Shown in pieces: positions 30,074 to 45,229 of a DNA stretch of 64,000 nt. The stretch's first letter is position 1. Every line of letters starts with the position of its first letter. The stretch covers positions 10,305,326-10,369,325 of the forward strand of contig OY744605.1 in NCBI GenBank assembly GCA_963556255.1, written 5' to 3'. This stretch comes from Allolobophora icterica (taxonomy: Eukaryota; Annelida; Clitellata; Crassiclitellata; Lumbricidae). Under the pieces are notes generated by a model, which was not told where the DNA came from, did not search any database, and was given only the letters and a program-made list of their open reading frames with translations. The position numbers were made by a program, and so were the translations under genes.

Positions 30074-30680
30074 GTCCCTCGTACTGCTGCTTCTTGTGTA
30101 CATGCTGGTGTGTACCTCGTACTGCTGCTTCTTGTGTACATGCTGGTGTGTACCTCGTACTGCTGCTTCTTGTGTACATGCTGGTATGAACCTCGTACTG
30201 CTGCTTCTTGTGTACATGCTGGTATGCACCTCGTACTGCTGCTTCTTGTGTACATGCTGGTGTGTACATCGTACTGCTGCTTCTTGTGTACATGCTGGTG
30301 TGTACCTCGTACTGCTGCTTCTTGTGTACATGCTGGTGTGTACCTCGTACTGCTGCTTCTTGTGTACATGCTGGTATGCACCTCGTACTGCTGCTTCTTG
30401 TGTACATGCTGGTGTGTACCTCGTACTGCTGCTTCTTGTGTACATGCTGGTGTGTACCTCGTACTGCTGCTTCTTGTGTACATGCTGGTATGCACCTCGT
30501 ACTGCTGCTTCTTGTGTACATACTGGTGTGTACCTCGTACTGCTGCTTCTTGTGTACATGCTGGTGTGTACCTCGTACTGCTGCTTCTTGTGTACATGCT
30601 GGCGTGTACGTCGTACTGCTGCTTCTTGTGTACATGCTGGTATGTACCTCGTACTGCTGCTTCTTCTCTAACTCGTGACA
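30074..30680. repeat. 38-bp minisatellite, 16 copies
   Basis: The word GTACTGCTGC recurs at exact 38-bp steps from 30,081 to 30,651 (15 intervals, no indel). Unit core: CTCGTACTGCTGCTTCTTG followed by TGTACATGCTGGTGTGTAC. Variants are single substitutions. Because 38 is not a multiple of three and the unit has no stop codon, three plus-strand and three minus-strand frames stay open, giving spurious long ORFs. Confidence 0.95.
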
Positions 30681-31349
30681 GCCTCTATTCATATACAATC
30701 AAGTCAGTCGGTTGGGTAACTCGCTTACTCACATATATCTACGTTTGTTGTTTGTTCATCCGTCTCTATGTCTCTGTCCCTACTCGTCTTTGTCCGTCTG
30801 TGTATACTGTCCAGTGTGTCCACGTGGCAACCTGGTCAGTTGGTCTACGTTCGACGGCCTCGTACTTGAACCTGGTGCTACGTGAATGTCTCGATCTGCA
30901 TGGGCCTGAATGCATTAAGTATCTGGCGCAATATAAGTCAACCCCTAAATATATATCTGTATCTATATATGTATTTATCAATCAATCTGAATTTACATAG
31001 CGCCCCTCCAAGGTCTCTCCCTAAGGTCTCTACTTCAATGTCTCCACTCATGTAGTGATGCATAAAGTTTATGTATGTGTAATGTATATGTATTTATGTA
31101 TTCATGTTTTTCAGCTTTTTTATCTGTATATACATGCATGTATGCCTGCATTTATCTATGTATAGATCATATGATGTGAATGTATTTATTTATATGTGTC
31201 TTGAAGTTCTTTGAATTTTAGTCGATAGTTGAGGTTGTGAAGAAGGAAATATCACAAGACATCGATCGACAGAGGGAAATACCAAGAGAGCAGAACAAAC
31301 AAACATTCAACCAGACACACAGACGAACAGAAAGAACGGCAAACATCAC

Positions 31350-31870
31350 AAACACATTCATACATACATAAAAAAATGTCTGCATACATACACACACAAG
31401 TACATACATACATTCATAAATAATAAAAAATGCATACATACATACATACATCTTACATATATTCATAAATACATACATACCTACATACATAGATATATAC
31501 ACAAATACATACATACATTCATGAATACATAAAAAAATATCTGCATACATACACAAACAAGTACATACATACATTCATAAATACATAAAAATAAACACAT
31601 ACATACATACATACATTCATGAATACATACATATCTACATAAGTAGATACATACACTAATACATACATACATTCATACATACATACAACAATGCATACAT
31701 ACATATAAACATACATGCATACATACATATATACATACATATATACATGCGTACATTCATACATGCATACATACATGCATACATACATACATACATACAT
31801 GTATACAAAAATGCATGCATACTTAAATAATTTATATATATATACCTAAATGCAAGCATACAAATGTACA
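31350..31870. repeat. ATAC/ATACATTC tandem repeat
   Basis: About 500 bp of ACATACATAC with interspersed ATTCATAAATAC, CTGCATAC and AAAAAA, suggesting a higher-order unit of roughly 60 to 100 bp. Repeat-derived Tyr/Met/Cys frames are not genes. The flank 30,700-31,340 holds a TACATAGCGCCCC LINE-tail motif near 31,000 and nothing else I recognise. Confidence 0.9.
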
Positions 31871-31944
31871 TACATACAGATAAAATGAAAACGATTTCAA
31901 GCTGCGCCCAGGCATTTCACAACTGATCTCCTATTGTTTTCATG

Positions 31945-32020
31945 CCATACGTAAGTACACAAGTACTTAGGTTAGACGCCTTAAATACATTCTCTAACTT
32001 CCCATATGTCACCTGTTTGA
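31945..32020. repeat. Dispersed repeat, CACAAGTACTTAGGTTAGA
   Basis: CACAAGTACTTAGGTTAGA followed by GCCTTAAATACAT occurs here and at about 35,685-35,720, where it belongs to a degenerate tandem array of about 34-bp TTAAATACTT units (35,550-35,860). Confidence 0.6.
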
Positions 32021-32169
32021 CTCTTGAGACTGCTATGTTAACAGTGGTTTCAAGAGATTGTTTAAAGGCGTTATGTATAAAAAATGTCCCGATGCATAGT
32101 ACGTCCAATACACTTTATGCCGGTGTTCACTACTGGTGCAAGTGGAATACTAGTAATGTGGTGTTTGAA

Positions 32170-32560
32170 ATGTACATATATAGCATAGCATAGCATTGCA
32201 CAGTGTAGCATATTATATTATGGAATATTATAAGATTAGTATATTATAGTATAGCATAGCATAGTATTAATATATTATAGAATAGCATAGTGTAGGAAAG
32301 TAAAGTATAGCATTGTATGGTAGGCCCTATTGTGAGTTATGGTTTAGTAGGCCTATAGCATGGTATAGTAAAGTATGGTATAGTGTAGTGTAGTATATTA
32401 AATGTAGTACAATATAGTATCATCTAGTATATTATGGTATAGTATAAATATTCCAGCATGTATAGTATAGCCTTGCATAGTGTGGCTAATGTGGTGCTGT
32501 GAAGCGTAGTGTAGTAAGTACAGTGTCGTGTAGTGTTGTGTAATGTGGCTTAATGTAGCA
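32170..32560. repeat. ATAGCATAGTATAG degenerate repeat
   Basis: TAGCATAGCATAG and TATAGTATAGTG words cover about 400 bp without a stable period. No gene. Confidence 0.85.
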
Positions 32561-32589
32561 TGCAATATAATATACAAATTATAATACAA

Positions 32590-32785
32590 TACAACTGTAT
32601 TTCATATTGCCCTCCTTCCATACTTCAGAAATGCAAACGACCATAAGACAGAACATTGATTGCGCAGAAAAATTGCGAGTGAAGGACTTGTTCAAGGTCC
32701 CTACACAGTAACTGTCTCGGGCGAGGCTCGAACTCGTACTCTCCGCGTTACAGTCCCAGCGATCTAACCAATCGGCCACCGTGTT
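32590..32785 (-). mobile_element. tRNA-derived SINE
   Basis: On the minus strand: A box TGGCCGATTGG, GCGGAGAGTACG, B box GAGTTCGAGCC, core ACCTTGAACAAGTCCTTCAC, and a TTGTATTGTATT tail. It is the best-preserved copy here of the family whose heads also occur at 3,197 and 58,672. The stretch 32,790-33,420 beyond it shows nothing recognisable. Confidence 0.72.
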
Positions 32786-33428
32786 GAAAGTTTAGTGCTG
32801 TGTAGTATTATACAATGTATACAACATACCTCAAGAACGTAGTTTGTGTGGATACTTCAGCAATGTCTCTTGCGGAAATCCGTGCAATGTCTAGCGACCA
32901 GTCGACTGTCTGGCTGAGATCCCCTCTACTGACTGTATAGTCTAATTATTCATGCAGCTGTTCAATTGGTGACCCAGCTACTCATATCCAAAGCCAGAAC
33001 GTTCTCTGTACTGTCATCGCTGTCAGTCAATGCACAGAGCTGAACTAACGCACTCTCACCCAATATTGGCCTTCACTTCAATAGAGCAATCTGGGGACTT
33101 TAATCCGCCTTTTATGAAGCCGACAGGGCCGTCCCGCACGAATCATGGAGTCATGCTGGAAATTTCTTATGCTGGGTATTTCTACGATATTTGCGCAGTT
33201 GTTTATAGTGGTTATAGGAGGGACGCGTCTAGTCTAGGGCAATTACACCAGATAATTTCGTATATGTGGTTAAGGTCCGTTACCCCGTTGTTTAGGGTGG
33301 CTGTAATCACAGTAGAGGTCAGTAACTGTTGTTCCGATACCCTCAACTGGAAACCATGCAGCCTTGCTAATGCATAATTATATGATTGAAATATACATGA
33401 AATATATAATGAAACCATGCGTAAAAAT

Positions 33429-33481
33429 AATCATCATCATCATCATCATTATCATCATCATCATCATCATCATCATCATCG

Positions 33482-33567
<86 letters not shown>
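33429..33567. repeat. ATC trinucleotide repeat
   Basis: About 46 ATC units with one interruption (GTCATC). It abuts the 3' end of an antisense LINE at 33,592, so it probably grew from that LINE's TGATGATG tail. Poly-Ile, poly-His and poly-Met frames here are artefacts. Confidence 0.95.
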
Positions 33568-33591
33568 TCAGTTTCTACCGCCAGCAATTTG

Positions 33592-34740
33592 GCGGCGATG
33601 GGTATACGAATAAATGACCTCGCTTGTCCTCAGTCATTTTTCAAGTCCATTGCTCTTCTTAGTGTTAGTCCAAGTGATATTACGTCCTTAATTATCTTTA
33701 ATCGTAATCGTAATCGAAATCTCCGGATTTCTACAGCGCCCAAAAAAGCGAAGTCGCGGGAACCAGCTTATTCACAGGCGCTTAGACAAATCAAAATCGA
33801 TAGGCGGGGGGGGTCGAATCGGTTCCAGGTCAAGATCCAAAGGAGTCAGTCAGGAAGACAGTAAGACGGCTAAGGTGGGTGGTGCTTAGGGTTTAAACGG
33901 CGAGTGGGGTAGACAGGGGAGGAGGAATCGGGATAGGATTTGTGAAAGAGCAGTGTTTTCAGTTTTGAGTAAAAGACCTATGGAGATATAGCAAGTGGTG
34001 AAGTTTTGGTGAGTTCGTAGGATGGATCTGAAATTTCTCGCAGTTCTGGTGGGAGTTTGTCCCAGAGGGGTGGCACAGCTATGGCTATGGAGCTATTGGC
34101 AAATAATATTTAGTGATGAGGTGACGGAAGGGCGGAGCAATGTTAGGACAGAAGAGGAGCGGGTTGAGCGGAGTGGTTGGACCGTGAACAGCTGTCGAAG
34201 GTAAGAGGGCTGGGAAGATTGGAGTGTATTGTAGGTGAGAGATATGACTTTATATTCTATTCGCTCGGGTATTTTAAGCCAGTGGACAGATTTGAGGACA
34301 GGGGTGATGTGGTGGTGCTTGGGGGTTTTAGTCACAGCGCGGGCATGTGCATTTTGAATGGCTTGGAGGCGGTTTATTTGGGTGATGTCGATGTTTAAGA
34401 AGAGTGCATTGCAGTAATCTAATTTTGCGTGGACTATAGAAGTAGCTATTGTGGATGCAGTTTTGAAGTCTATCCATCCCGCGCAGTCTTGGTCTGCCTT
34501 TGCTTTTCTTTCCTTCGAATCTCGCATGTAGTGGAAATTCGGTCAGCTGACTTTCTTCCAAACGACCTATAACCATCGGAATCTACGCTGGGTGATTTTG
34601 TCTAACATTGTTTGTACACCTAATAATTGTCTTTTGTCATCATTTCTAGTTTTGTGTAGTTTTGAAGTTCCTTAAATTTTCCGCAGTCAACGCATTTATG
34701 ATGTGGTAATTCTTTTCTCATCTTGTTTTTACGTGAACAA
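33592..34740 (-). mobile_element. LINE of the QMAGV-tail family, split by a second LINE
   Basis: 33,592-33,700 is the antisense 3' end matching 14,325-14,485 and 23,465-23,600. The homology resumes at about 34,482 with TTGGTCTGCCTTTGCTTTTC and CTTCGAATCTCGCATGTAGT, which correspond to 23,614-23,655. The interrupting segment is a distinct LINE, given separately. Confidence 0.65.
33701..34489 (-). mobile_element. L2/CR1-type LINE ORF2 C-terminus inserted in another LINE
   Basis: The minus-strand frame 34,527-34,093 reads AKLDYCNALFLNID, then NRLQAIQNAHARAVTK, then LKSVHWLKIPERIEYKVISL and SYLRQLFTVQPLRSTRSSS: the end of an L2-type reverse transcriptase ORF. The homology continues in a shifted frame (VPPLWDKLPPELR) and ends at a GATTACGATTACGATT tail (33,701-33,718). 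The last 100 bp carry the GGCGCTGTAGAAAT tail module. Confidence 0.85.
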
Positions 34741-34749
34741 GCGTTAATT

Positions 34750-35320
34750 ATTATATACGTAGGTGTTGAGTTGGCCGTTTTAAGGGACTGGACCTGGTAT
34801 ACACATTAATCATTTCTCAGAAAACAAAACCGAAAGCATCGGAAATTCTGCCTATAGGGTAAACGAGAGGGGAATTCCTGTTGGAATTTCTCAGCCTCTG
34901 CAACAAGGAAGCTGGATTTTGCGTGGTTATACAGAAGAGCCACTGTCACATGCTTCGTTATGTCGTTAGGCCTATTTCTCTATGTCTCTGTGTCTTTCTC
35001 TTTGCGTGTGTTTGGAGGTAGTTCTGTTTGTGTCTCTGTCTCTGTCTGTCTCTCTTTGTCTCTGCCTCTGTCTGTGTTCTGTCGCTTTCTCTTTCTGTAT
35101 GTCTTTTCTGTATAAGCCTATATATAGGCCTAATATATCTATTTTCCTCTCTCTATATATCTAGAACTATGTATCTGTTTCTGTCTTAATCCTCTCTATC
35201 TGTCTTTGGCCCGGATTATGTCTGTCTCTCTGTCCGCTTGTCTCCCTGTCTCTAGGCGTCCGTGTTTGTCTGTCTGACTTTCATCTGATAGCCATTCAGA
35301 ATGAAAACAATATCCCAATA
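34750..35320. other. Intergenic stretch with CTCTGTCT pyrimidine repeats
   Basis: 34,970-35,270 is a degenerate TCTCTGTCTCTGTC tract; the rest has no recognisable feature. Confidence 0.6.
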
Positions 35321-35330
35321 CTGTAACATG

Positions 35331-35538
35331 CAGTGGCGGTTATCTTGTTTGAGAGGTGAGGGGGACATTTTTGACCTGATCTGGCTAAAAAAGGGTAAAA
35401 AAAATTTCGCGCGTAAAATTTGATGACCTTTTTTGGTCATTCTTCAAAATGTGGGAGGGGTACGATGCATGGCGTTCCCCCCACTGCTAAAGGTGGGGGT
35501 CTTGTCCCCCTCGACTCCCCCCATGATCGCCGCCCATG
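35331..35538. mobile_element. hAT-like MITE with perfect 8-bp target duplication
   Basis: A 208-bp insert from CAGTGGCGG to CCGCCCATG, flanked on both sides by GTAACATG. The inverted ends are imperfect. The interior has the palindrome GATGACCTTTTTTGGTCATT shared with elements at 18,979 and 46,044. Confidence 0.85.
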
Positions 35539-36004
35539 GTAACATGTCATAAACACTTAGGCAACATGTCCGACATACTCCAGTTACATGTCGTTAAAAC
35601 TCTGTCCGTCTATTTGTTTGTCTGTCTGTCTGTCTATTTGTCTCCCTCTATCTGTGTCCGTCTACATACTTTGGTAAACGCCATGGCACAAGTACTTAGG
35701 TTAGATGCCTTAAATACATCGTTAACATGTCCCAAATACTTATGTAGCCTAAGAGTCCTAAATATTTTTGGTATCATGTCGTAAATACTCTGATAACGTA
35801 TCCTTGATACTTTGGTTAAATACCTTAAATACTTAGACAGTATGATCTAATTACTTATAGACAATTATGGCAGCAGCAGGCCTAGGCCTACTGAAGTTTT
35901 AAGACCTAAATCTTATGCAAGACCCCTAAAGAGATAAATATTTTTCTTGTTTCGATGCACTGTTTTTTGCGTCCACTATAACGCCCAATTAGCATTCAGT
36001 TGGC

Positions 36005-36230
36005 CTCGTCTGCTGATTGCCTAGTGGTTGATTGCATGGAATTTTACCTTTGTGACTGGGGTTCAAATCAGATGCGTGAAGCAAAATGAACAGAGGTCAG
36101 CTGCTGTTTAACGACACTGTGTTGTAGCAAAGATGATTAGCGTCGCCCTCCTTTTTCCTCCAGGCTTGGGACTGGCAACGGGCAGTGGGGGAGTTTGTGA
36201 CGGAGGTCCAAGTACGGAGGAGTTTGATAA
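36005..36230 (+). mobile_element. Full-length tRNA-headed SINE, GATTAGCGTCGCCCTCC family
   Basis: A tRNA-like head (TGCCTAGTGG as A box; GGTTCAAATCAG as B box) is followed by AAAATGAACAG, then GTTTAACGACACTGTG, GATGATTAGCGTCGCCCTCC, CTCCAGGCTTGGGACTGGCA and a G-rich end. It is the most complete of at least six copies in the window and defines the element's order of blocks. Confidence 0.75.
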
Positions 36231-36645
36231 GAATTAAAGGAGTTGCGAACTGGACAAAACTGTTGAGGTTTGATAAGAATGAAAGAAGGTTATGCCACGC
36301 CACTTGCGCCCTCCAGCGAACTTACATGTAGCTGCAAACTGCCGATAGGAATACCAGGCGGCGAAGGAGTTGACCGGCCATCCGCCCTCATATGCCGAGG
36401 GTGAGAAAATGAAGTCACTGGTCAGATACTTAGCACAATGTTGCTCTCGGATTTAGCGTAATGTCTTTTGGCTGATCTTGGGCTTGTTGTGCTTAAATAT
36501 GTAGACCAATCCGAGGACCATGTTTGTAGGCTTACCAAATTGCGTTTGGTAATTTCTGGATACTTAATTAGTACTTACTTGGTACTTAGTCTTTTCATAC
36601 AGATCAGACCATCAGGAACCGCAGAATCGCAAATCATCTCCAATC

Positions 36646-36740
36646 AATGTCTGTCTGTCTGTCTGTCCGTCCGTCCGTCCGTCCGTCCGTCCGTCCGTCC
36701 GTCCGTCCGTCTGTCTGTCTGTCTGTCTGTCTGTCTGTTA
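36646..36740. repeat. CTGT/CCGT tetranucleotide repeat
   Basis: CTGT units change to eleven CCGT units and back to CTGT, a single-substitution expansion inside a microsatellite. Confidence 0.95.
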
Positions 36741-36749
36741 TTTGAGGGC

Positions 36750-38240
36750 CAGATTACTAAGGTGTTTTGTATATACCTGGTAACAATGTCCGCATCTCTT
36801 TATTTCGACTTTCCTAATATTTACACAAATTATTATATCCAAATTCTATCAGATCAATTTATGTAGCGTACAGTTCATCTGTGTTGGTTGATGCCTGTCC
36901 ATGCATGGTCGCTGGGTACATTCAGTAAGACTCAAACAGATTCTAAAAGAGTTACTGAATCCGTTCATAACGGTAAACGCAATCTAGAAATTTAAAAGGC
37001 GCTACTTAAAGTCAAGCACAGGGCACCAGCTTATTCACGAGCGCTGTGTCCTGTCAGAGGGGTTGTCTAGATACAATAATTTGTATCTAGATATACCAAG
37101 AGGAGATCAAAGTGTTCAGGTGGCGTCTAGTTGAAGAATTCAACGATATGGAACCGAAAAGGGTATGCCATTGTAGACCCGTTAGGCCCTACTCCAGGTG
37201 CTGGGCCTGTTGGCAAAACCGATTCTATAACACGGACTGAACTTCTATGAGATACCGGAACAGGTTTAAGTTCTAAACATATTCTTTTATTTCCACGGAT
37301 CTTTTACCAAGGAAACCATTGAACAACTAATCATCTTTTGTAATTGTAACTGTATTTGTAATCGAACATTTATAATAAAAAACGCCACTCAGCAATTCAG
37401 AGGCGCTCCCGTTCCAAGTCAGCGCTATCACTAACAAATAAAATGGACTTCATACGTTTCCGGAACAGAGGAAGAGAAAGACTGAGGGGCTGAAGCCGCA
37501 ATTCCTGCAGAAGATGGTTCCAACTATATAGGCCTAGAGAGGGGCCAACATTTACGAAATCAATTAACCATTGTAAATATAAGTTCGCTATCATATATAA
37601 AAGTCAAAAGCTTTTTAACACAAGAAATAGCGCAGAAAGAGCGCCCAGTTAGCCCTCCATGCAGTCTCCTATTGGTAAACGAGTACAGAAACAAGTTTGA
37701 AGGAGTATTAAGTGTCAGGTTAATGGCCTTCAAACTCTGGCCTTTGTTTCTGGCTAGTTTCTATTGGGGGGGGGCGGTGAGGGGGAGAGATGACAAACTT
37801 ATGCGTCAAAAGGTTAGTCAACATTCTTTCTTGAACCATTTTAAATGAATCCAAAAGCCATTTAGCACAACACCAGATCGATGAAAGTGTATTTGTAAAC
37901 ACGACTTTGTAGGCCTATAGCGCCACTACAAGAGAAACTCATATGGAACCGATCCAGCGAAAGTAGTATTAGTAGCATATGTTGTCTCTACCTTATAGCA
38001 ACATTGTAATTGCAATTGTAATCGTAATAAGAGATTTATATATCGCCTCCTCAAGAGAGACTCATCATAGGTGCTTGTATGGCTTCCAGGGCCGTTGACG
38101 TCGACGCTATCTTGATTAAAAATGAACAGAAAAGGTCTGGCGATTAAACACGGTTGAAGAGTTATATAGCGTCGGCAGAAAGTATTTAAAGGTGTCTGAA
38201 ATGACCCTCGATTGTTTTAACTAGTTTAACTTTAGTGTCT
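36750..38240. other. Intergenic stretch with LINE-tail modules
   Basis: Antisense LINE-tail modules occur at about 36,960-37,050, 37,340-37,440 (TGTAATCGAACATTTATAAT, then CAGAGGCGCTCCC) and 37,990-38,050 (AATTGCAATTGTAATCGTAA, then TTATATATCGCC). No gene recognised. Confidence 0.55.
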
Positions 38241-38264
38241 AAGTATTAACATGACCCTGCAGGA

Positions 38265-38810
38265 CACCGTGTCATAACGAAGATGACTAACGTCGCCCTC
38301 TTGCCTTAACCATCATTGGGACTGGCACCAAAAGAAAACGGCAGGGACGGAATTCCTTAGACTGCATAGTTGTAGGCATAGTTTCGTTTAAACGAAGATG
38401 GTTTGCGTCACCCTCCTCCTTTATCCAGGCTTGGGACTGGCACCACTCGAGTGCGGCGGTGGCGGAGTTCGCTTAGAACTGTAGGTAACTGATGTTTAAC
38501 AACTTTCTTTCATAAAGAATATGATTAGCGACGCCCTCCTCTTTATCTTGACGTGGGACTTACAAAGTCCGAAAGCGGCATATAGTGTTGGTTCAAACTT
38601 TCAAAATGTGTCTAAAGAGAGAATTTTGCACGTATTAACCAGCGTTTAACGACATACTATCATACAGAGGCCAAAGTCGTTAACTCTGATCTTACATTCC
38701 TTTGGTAGATTTTCAGATATAGAGGAATATTGTCTGTTTAACGATGGCCTGTCATGATCGCCCTCCTTCTTAATCCATGATTTGGACGGGCAACTCTAGA
38801 GAGAGTTATA
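38265..38810 (+). mobile_element. Cluster of four SINE bodies, GATTAGCGTCGCCCTCC family
   Basis: Copies begin at about 38,270, 38,385, 38,500 and 38,735. Each has AACGA(A), GATGAYTARCG-like, CGCCCTCCT and (with decay) CAGGCTTGGGACTGGCA blocks in order. Spacing of 115 to 235 bp and the common orientation suggest local duplication or serial insertion downstream of the homeobox gene. Confidence 0.65.
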
Positions 38811-39086
38811 ATCGAAGAGTGATGATCGTCAACCTTAATAATGAACTCCAATGAAAGAAACAGTTTTGGATCGAAGTTGTAAGGTCAATAAGGTCATCTG
38901 TCGTTGGATTACTAAGGTAGTGTTTGCGCCTCAGCCGAATGACCTTTGACCTCTGGACCACGCTTCTGAGGAGCTTGTATAGAGACGTTTAATGAAGTAT
39001 TACCTTCTCCATTACCTTTACTGCTTCATTTGAAAGGAACGGATATACAGTAAGCTCTGAATAGAACAACTTCGTCAGAACCATGT

Positions 39087-42100
<3,014 letters not shown>

Positions 42101-42339
42101 TCCTGAAGTTTTTTTTACTGCTGGGGTAGTTATTTACGGCGATCCATCTAACTGTAAAACGTTTGGAGTTGATAAGAGAGATGGTGCGCAGCCCTTTGCG
42201 TAACTGTGTGCATGCTTATGTTGTGTAGAATCAAGCGTTACTGTATTTTGTCTCTTAACTGTATCCAGTCTTTGTAAAATACATGAAATGCTGATTTGCA
42301 GTTCTCCTTTGAATCATATACTTCTTTGGAAGCCATTCG

Positions 42340-42470
42340 GAAAGGAATTCATGATCGTATTTTTTCGTATTGCTTCAGCGCCCAAAAGAGATAATGTCGC
42401 GGGAACCAAATTGCAATCTCGTGCACCTAGTCAAGCGAAAATCGGTGAAGCAGGTAAAAGGTGTTGTTAG
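42340..42470 (-). mobile_element. LINE 3' tail module upstream of the NK1 gene
   Basis: TTCAGCGCCCAAAAGAGATAATGTCGCGGGAACC matches 33,733-33,765 (CAGCGCCCAAAAAAGCGAAG, then TCGCGGGAACCAGC), the 3' end of the L2-type LINE. Confidence 0.6.
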
Positions 42471-43049
42471 AAGTCCAGTTCCAAGAAATTTATGAAAATA
42501 AGTTTCTTTTCACGAATGATTTGTTCAATCCCACATGAAAACGAAATGTTTAATGACTCAAGAACTAGTTCTTAAAAATTTCCAAGTTTCTCATAATAGA
42601 CTTCAACACGTCTCTGTTAATTACGAGTATTATGACTGTTGCTGCTATTACTATGTCTGGAAAACCGCTGTAATTTCTTCAAATAAAATTTACCAATGAT
42701 GTTTACTCAAATTTAATTTGATATTGAATAATTACAACTTCTTCTAAGCGCAATCGCTACCTCATAATTAGGCCTACGCTATGTTTTTTCTAAGCCCAGA
42801 TGAGGATTCTAAACATATCTTTTATCAATGTTTGTGATTCCCATACTATTCGCCAGAATCCTTCCAGAACATCGCTCCAGACAACTAGTCATCTCTGTTT
42901 CAAACTTGGAAGCAATGAAACAATTAGGCGTTAACGCACAGCCACATAAGATAATTCCTTTAAACAAATCCTTACATCATTAGATTCCACAAACTTCGCC
43001 GCAACTATCTTATTTCTAAACATGGTCTTCAACTGATATACTCGTCACT

Positions 43050-43320
43050 CACAGCCCATTTGTCTAGAACAGTTTTATCATAGCATTAGCGAGTATCATA
43101 TCGCGTGCTGTCCAGCCGAAGCTGGTCAATATGTCCGCACTGTCCACTAATGACCAGCCGGACGTCGTAGCGGGAAGCTGATTGGCTGCTGCAAGTCCCT
43201 CCTGTTATCGGATGTCCTTTGGGCTGCGGATGGAGCAGATGGGATGGAGGAGGATGGCTGCCGATGAAGGCTAAAGAGGCGAAACAGATGCGTCTGTGAA
43301 TGGAAGGATTTCCACCGATT
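43050..43320 (-). promoter_or_regulatory. Candidate promoter-proximal block upstream of the NK1 gene
   Basis: A GC-richer, non-repetitive block about 1 kb upstream of the NK1 start codon, in an otherwise AT-rich flank. On the gene's strand it has GCAGCAGCCAATCAGC, a CCAAT box. No TATA box or start site can be fixed by eye, so the promoter assignment is inference. Confidence 0.3.
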
Positions 43321-43875
43321 TAAAATTATTTAGACTAATTAGAGTCCAATAGCAGAACGTCTTTAATTGTATCCACTGTTGATAAGATTTGCACACAGTG
43401 GCTTCTAATATATCTATGATTTTTCTGTTAATTTATTGATTTATTTGTTTATTAATGTTAATTTTTGCTCGAGATTTCTTTAATAGCTGATTGACAATTA
43501 ACTAATTGAAATTATACATTTGTTCATTGTTAATTTATCGAGTTAATGTTTTATTTATTTGCTCATTTACGGTTGTTTTTTAAAATGATCAAACACAATA
43601 CACACATACAATATAATTATATATTATATGTGATCTATTTCCCGACAAGAAATATGTTAATTTCTGTTAATTATTTTAATTGGTTTTAAATTGGCTAATT
43701 TCGAATGCTTGACTAAGCACAAAATCAACGAATCTGAATCATGCATCGTCATTGTGATGATGATAACCGTCGTCATCAATATCATTTACATATCGCCGTC
43801 GTCATCAGCACCACTCATAGATGACTGCAACGATGTTTACTTTCTTTCTTATGTATCTGAAATGTACCAATCTTA

Positions 43876-44235
<360 letters not shown>

Positions 44236-44924
44236 TCTCTCTCTATATATATATCTTGTGTATGTCTCTGTGTTTGTCTGAATGTCTGCCTTCATCTGCT
44301 CTTTGGGATTTATTCACCAGTTCTGTCCATTCTGTCAGTTAGTTAATGTAGTTCAGGTCCTATTTCAACATGTGTAGCCCACGGTGACCCGATTTCTGAT
44401 TTTCCTTACCTACATCGACTTTCAATCGGGGGCTGCTCCAACAAAACATGTAGATCCCTGCTACAACTTCACTTGAAGCGACCATGCATCGAATGCCTTG
44501 TGCATCGTGATTATGGCGCTACAGAATTCACTGAATTAGTTTAGTTTAGATAACCTCTCCATTTACACATCTGTTCATTTTTCCATATATCCACCTATAT
44601 TTTCCTATAACCATGTATCTCTCTAGATTTCTCTCAAATGTGTATCTCTTTAGTATCTCTCTCTGTCCTAGGCTAATTTAGTTTTATGGTTTACTACTAA
44701 GGTGAGGCGCTCGTTAACATCTCAGTTGGTTCAATAACATAGGCGCTTCGCAAATACAATGATGTGCAGTGGTTGGAAATGTAGATAGGCAACATGGTTT
44801 CCTATATTTCTGTAGCCCCCACCACCGGTTTCACGGGTTTGCTGAGCAAGATTCTTCCTCCTTTCCAATTAAGAAAACCATCCAAAATATACGGAATCGA
44901 AATATTCTGTACACACTAGAACTA

Positions 44925-45154
44925 TAGCTTGGACTAACATAAGCAAACATAAATTGACATAGACTATCATATTAAGCTAACATATATGCTAACATAAGAT
45001 ACCATCAGCTACCATAAGTTAACATAGGCCATCATAAGCTAACAGTATATAGGCCTAACATATATGTTACCGTAAGATAACATAGGCTAATATTATAGAC
45101 TAACATAAACTAACATATTAAGCTAACATAGGCTAACATAAGATACCATCAGCT

Positions 45155-45195
<41 letters not shown>
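44925..45195. repeat. TAAGCTAACATA degenerate repeat and AT tract
   Basis: AGCTAACATA, AGATACCATC and GGCTAACATA units over about 230 bp, ending in a roughly 40-bp AT run at 45,157-45,192. The preceding 44,240-44,920 shows no gene. Confidence 0.85.
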
Positions 45196-45229
45196 GTATA
45201 CTTATACGAATCAACACTCTTAAAGTAAC

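Noticed and set aside
30074..30680. CRISPR-like regular repeat
   Set aside because: Units are contiguous 38-bp tandem copies without unique spacers, in a eukaryotic genome.
29999..31000. 333-codon plus-strand frame and overlapping minus-strand frames
   Set aside because: Entirely produced by a 38-bp minisatellite read in rotating frames.
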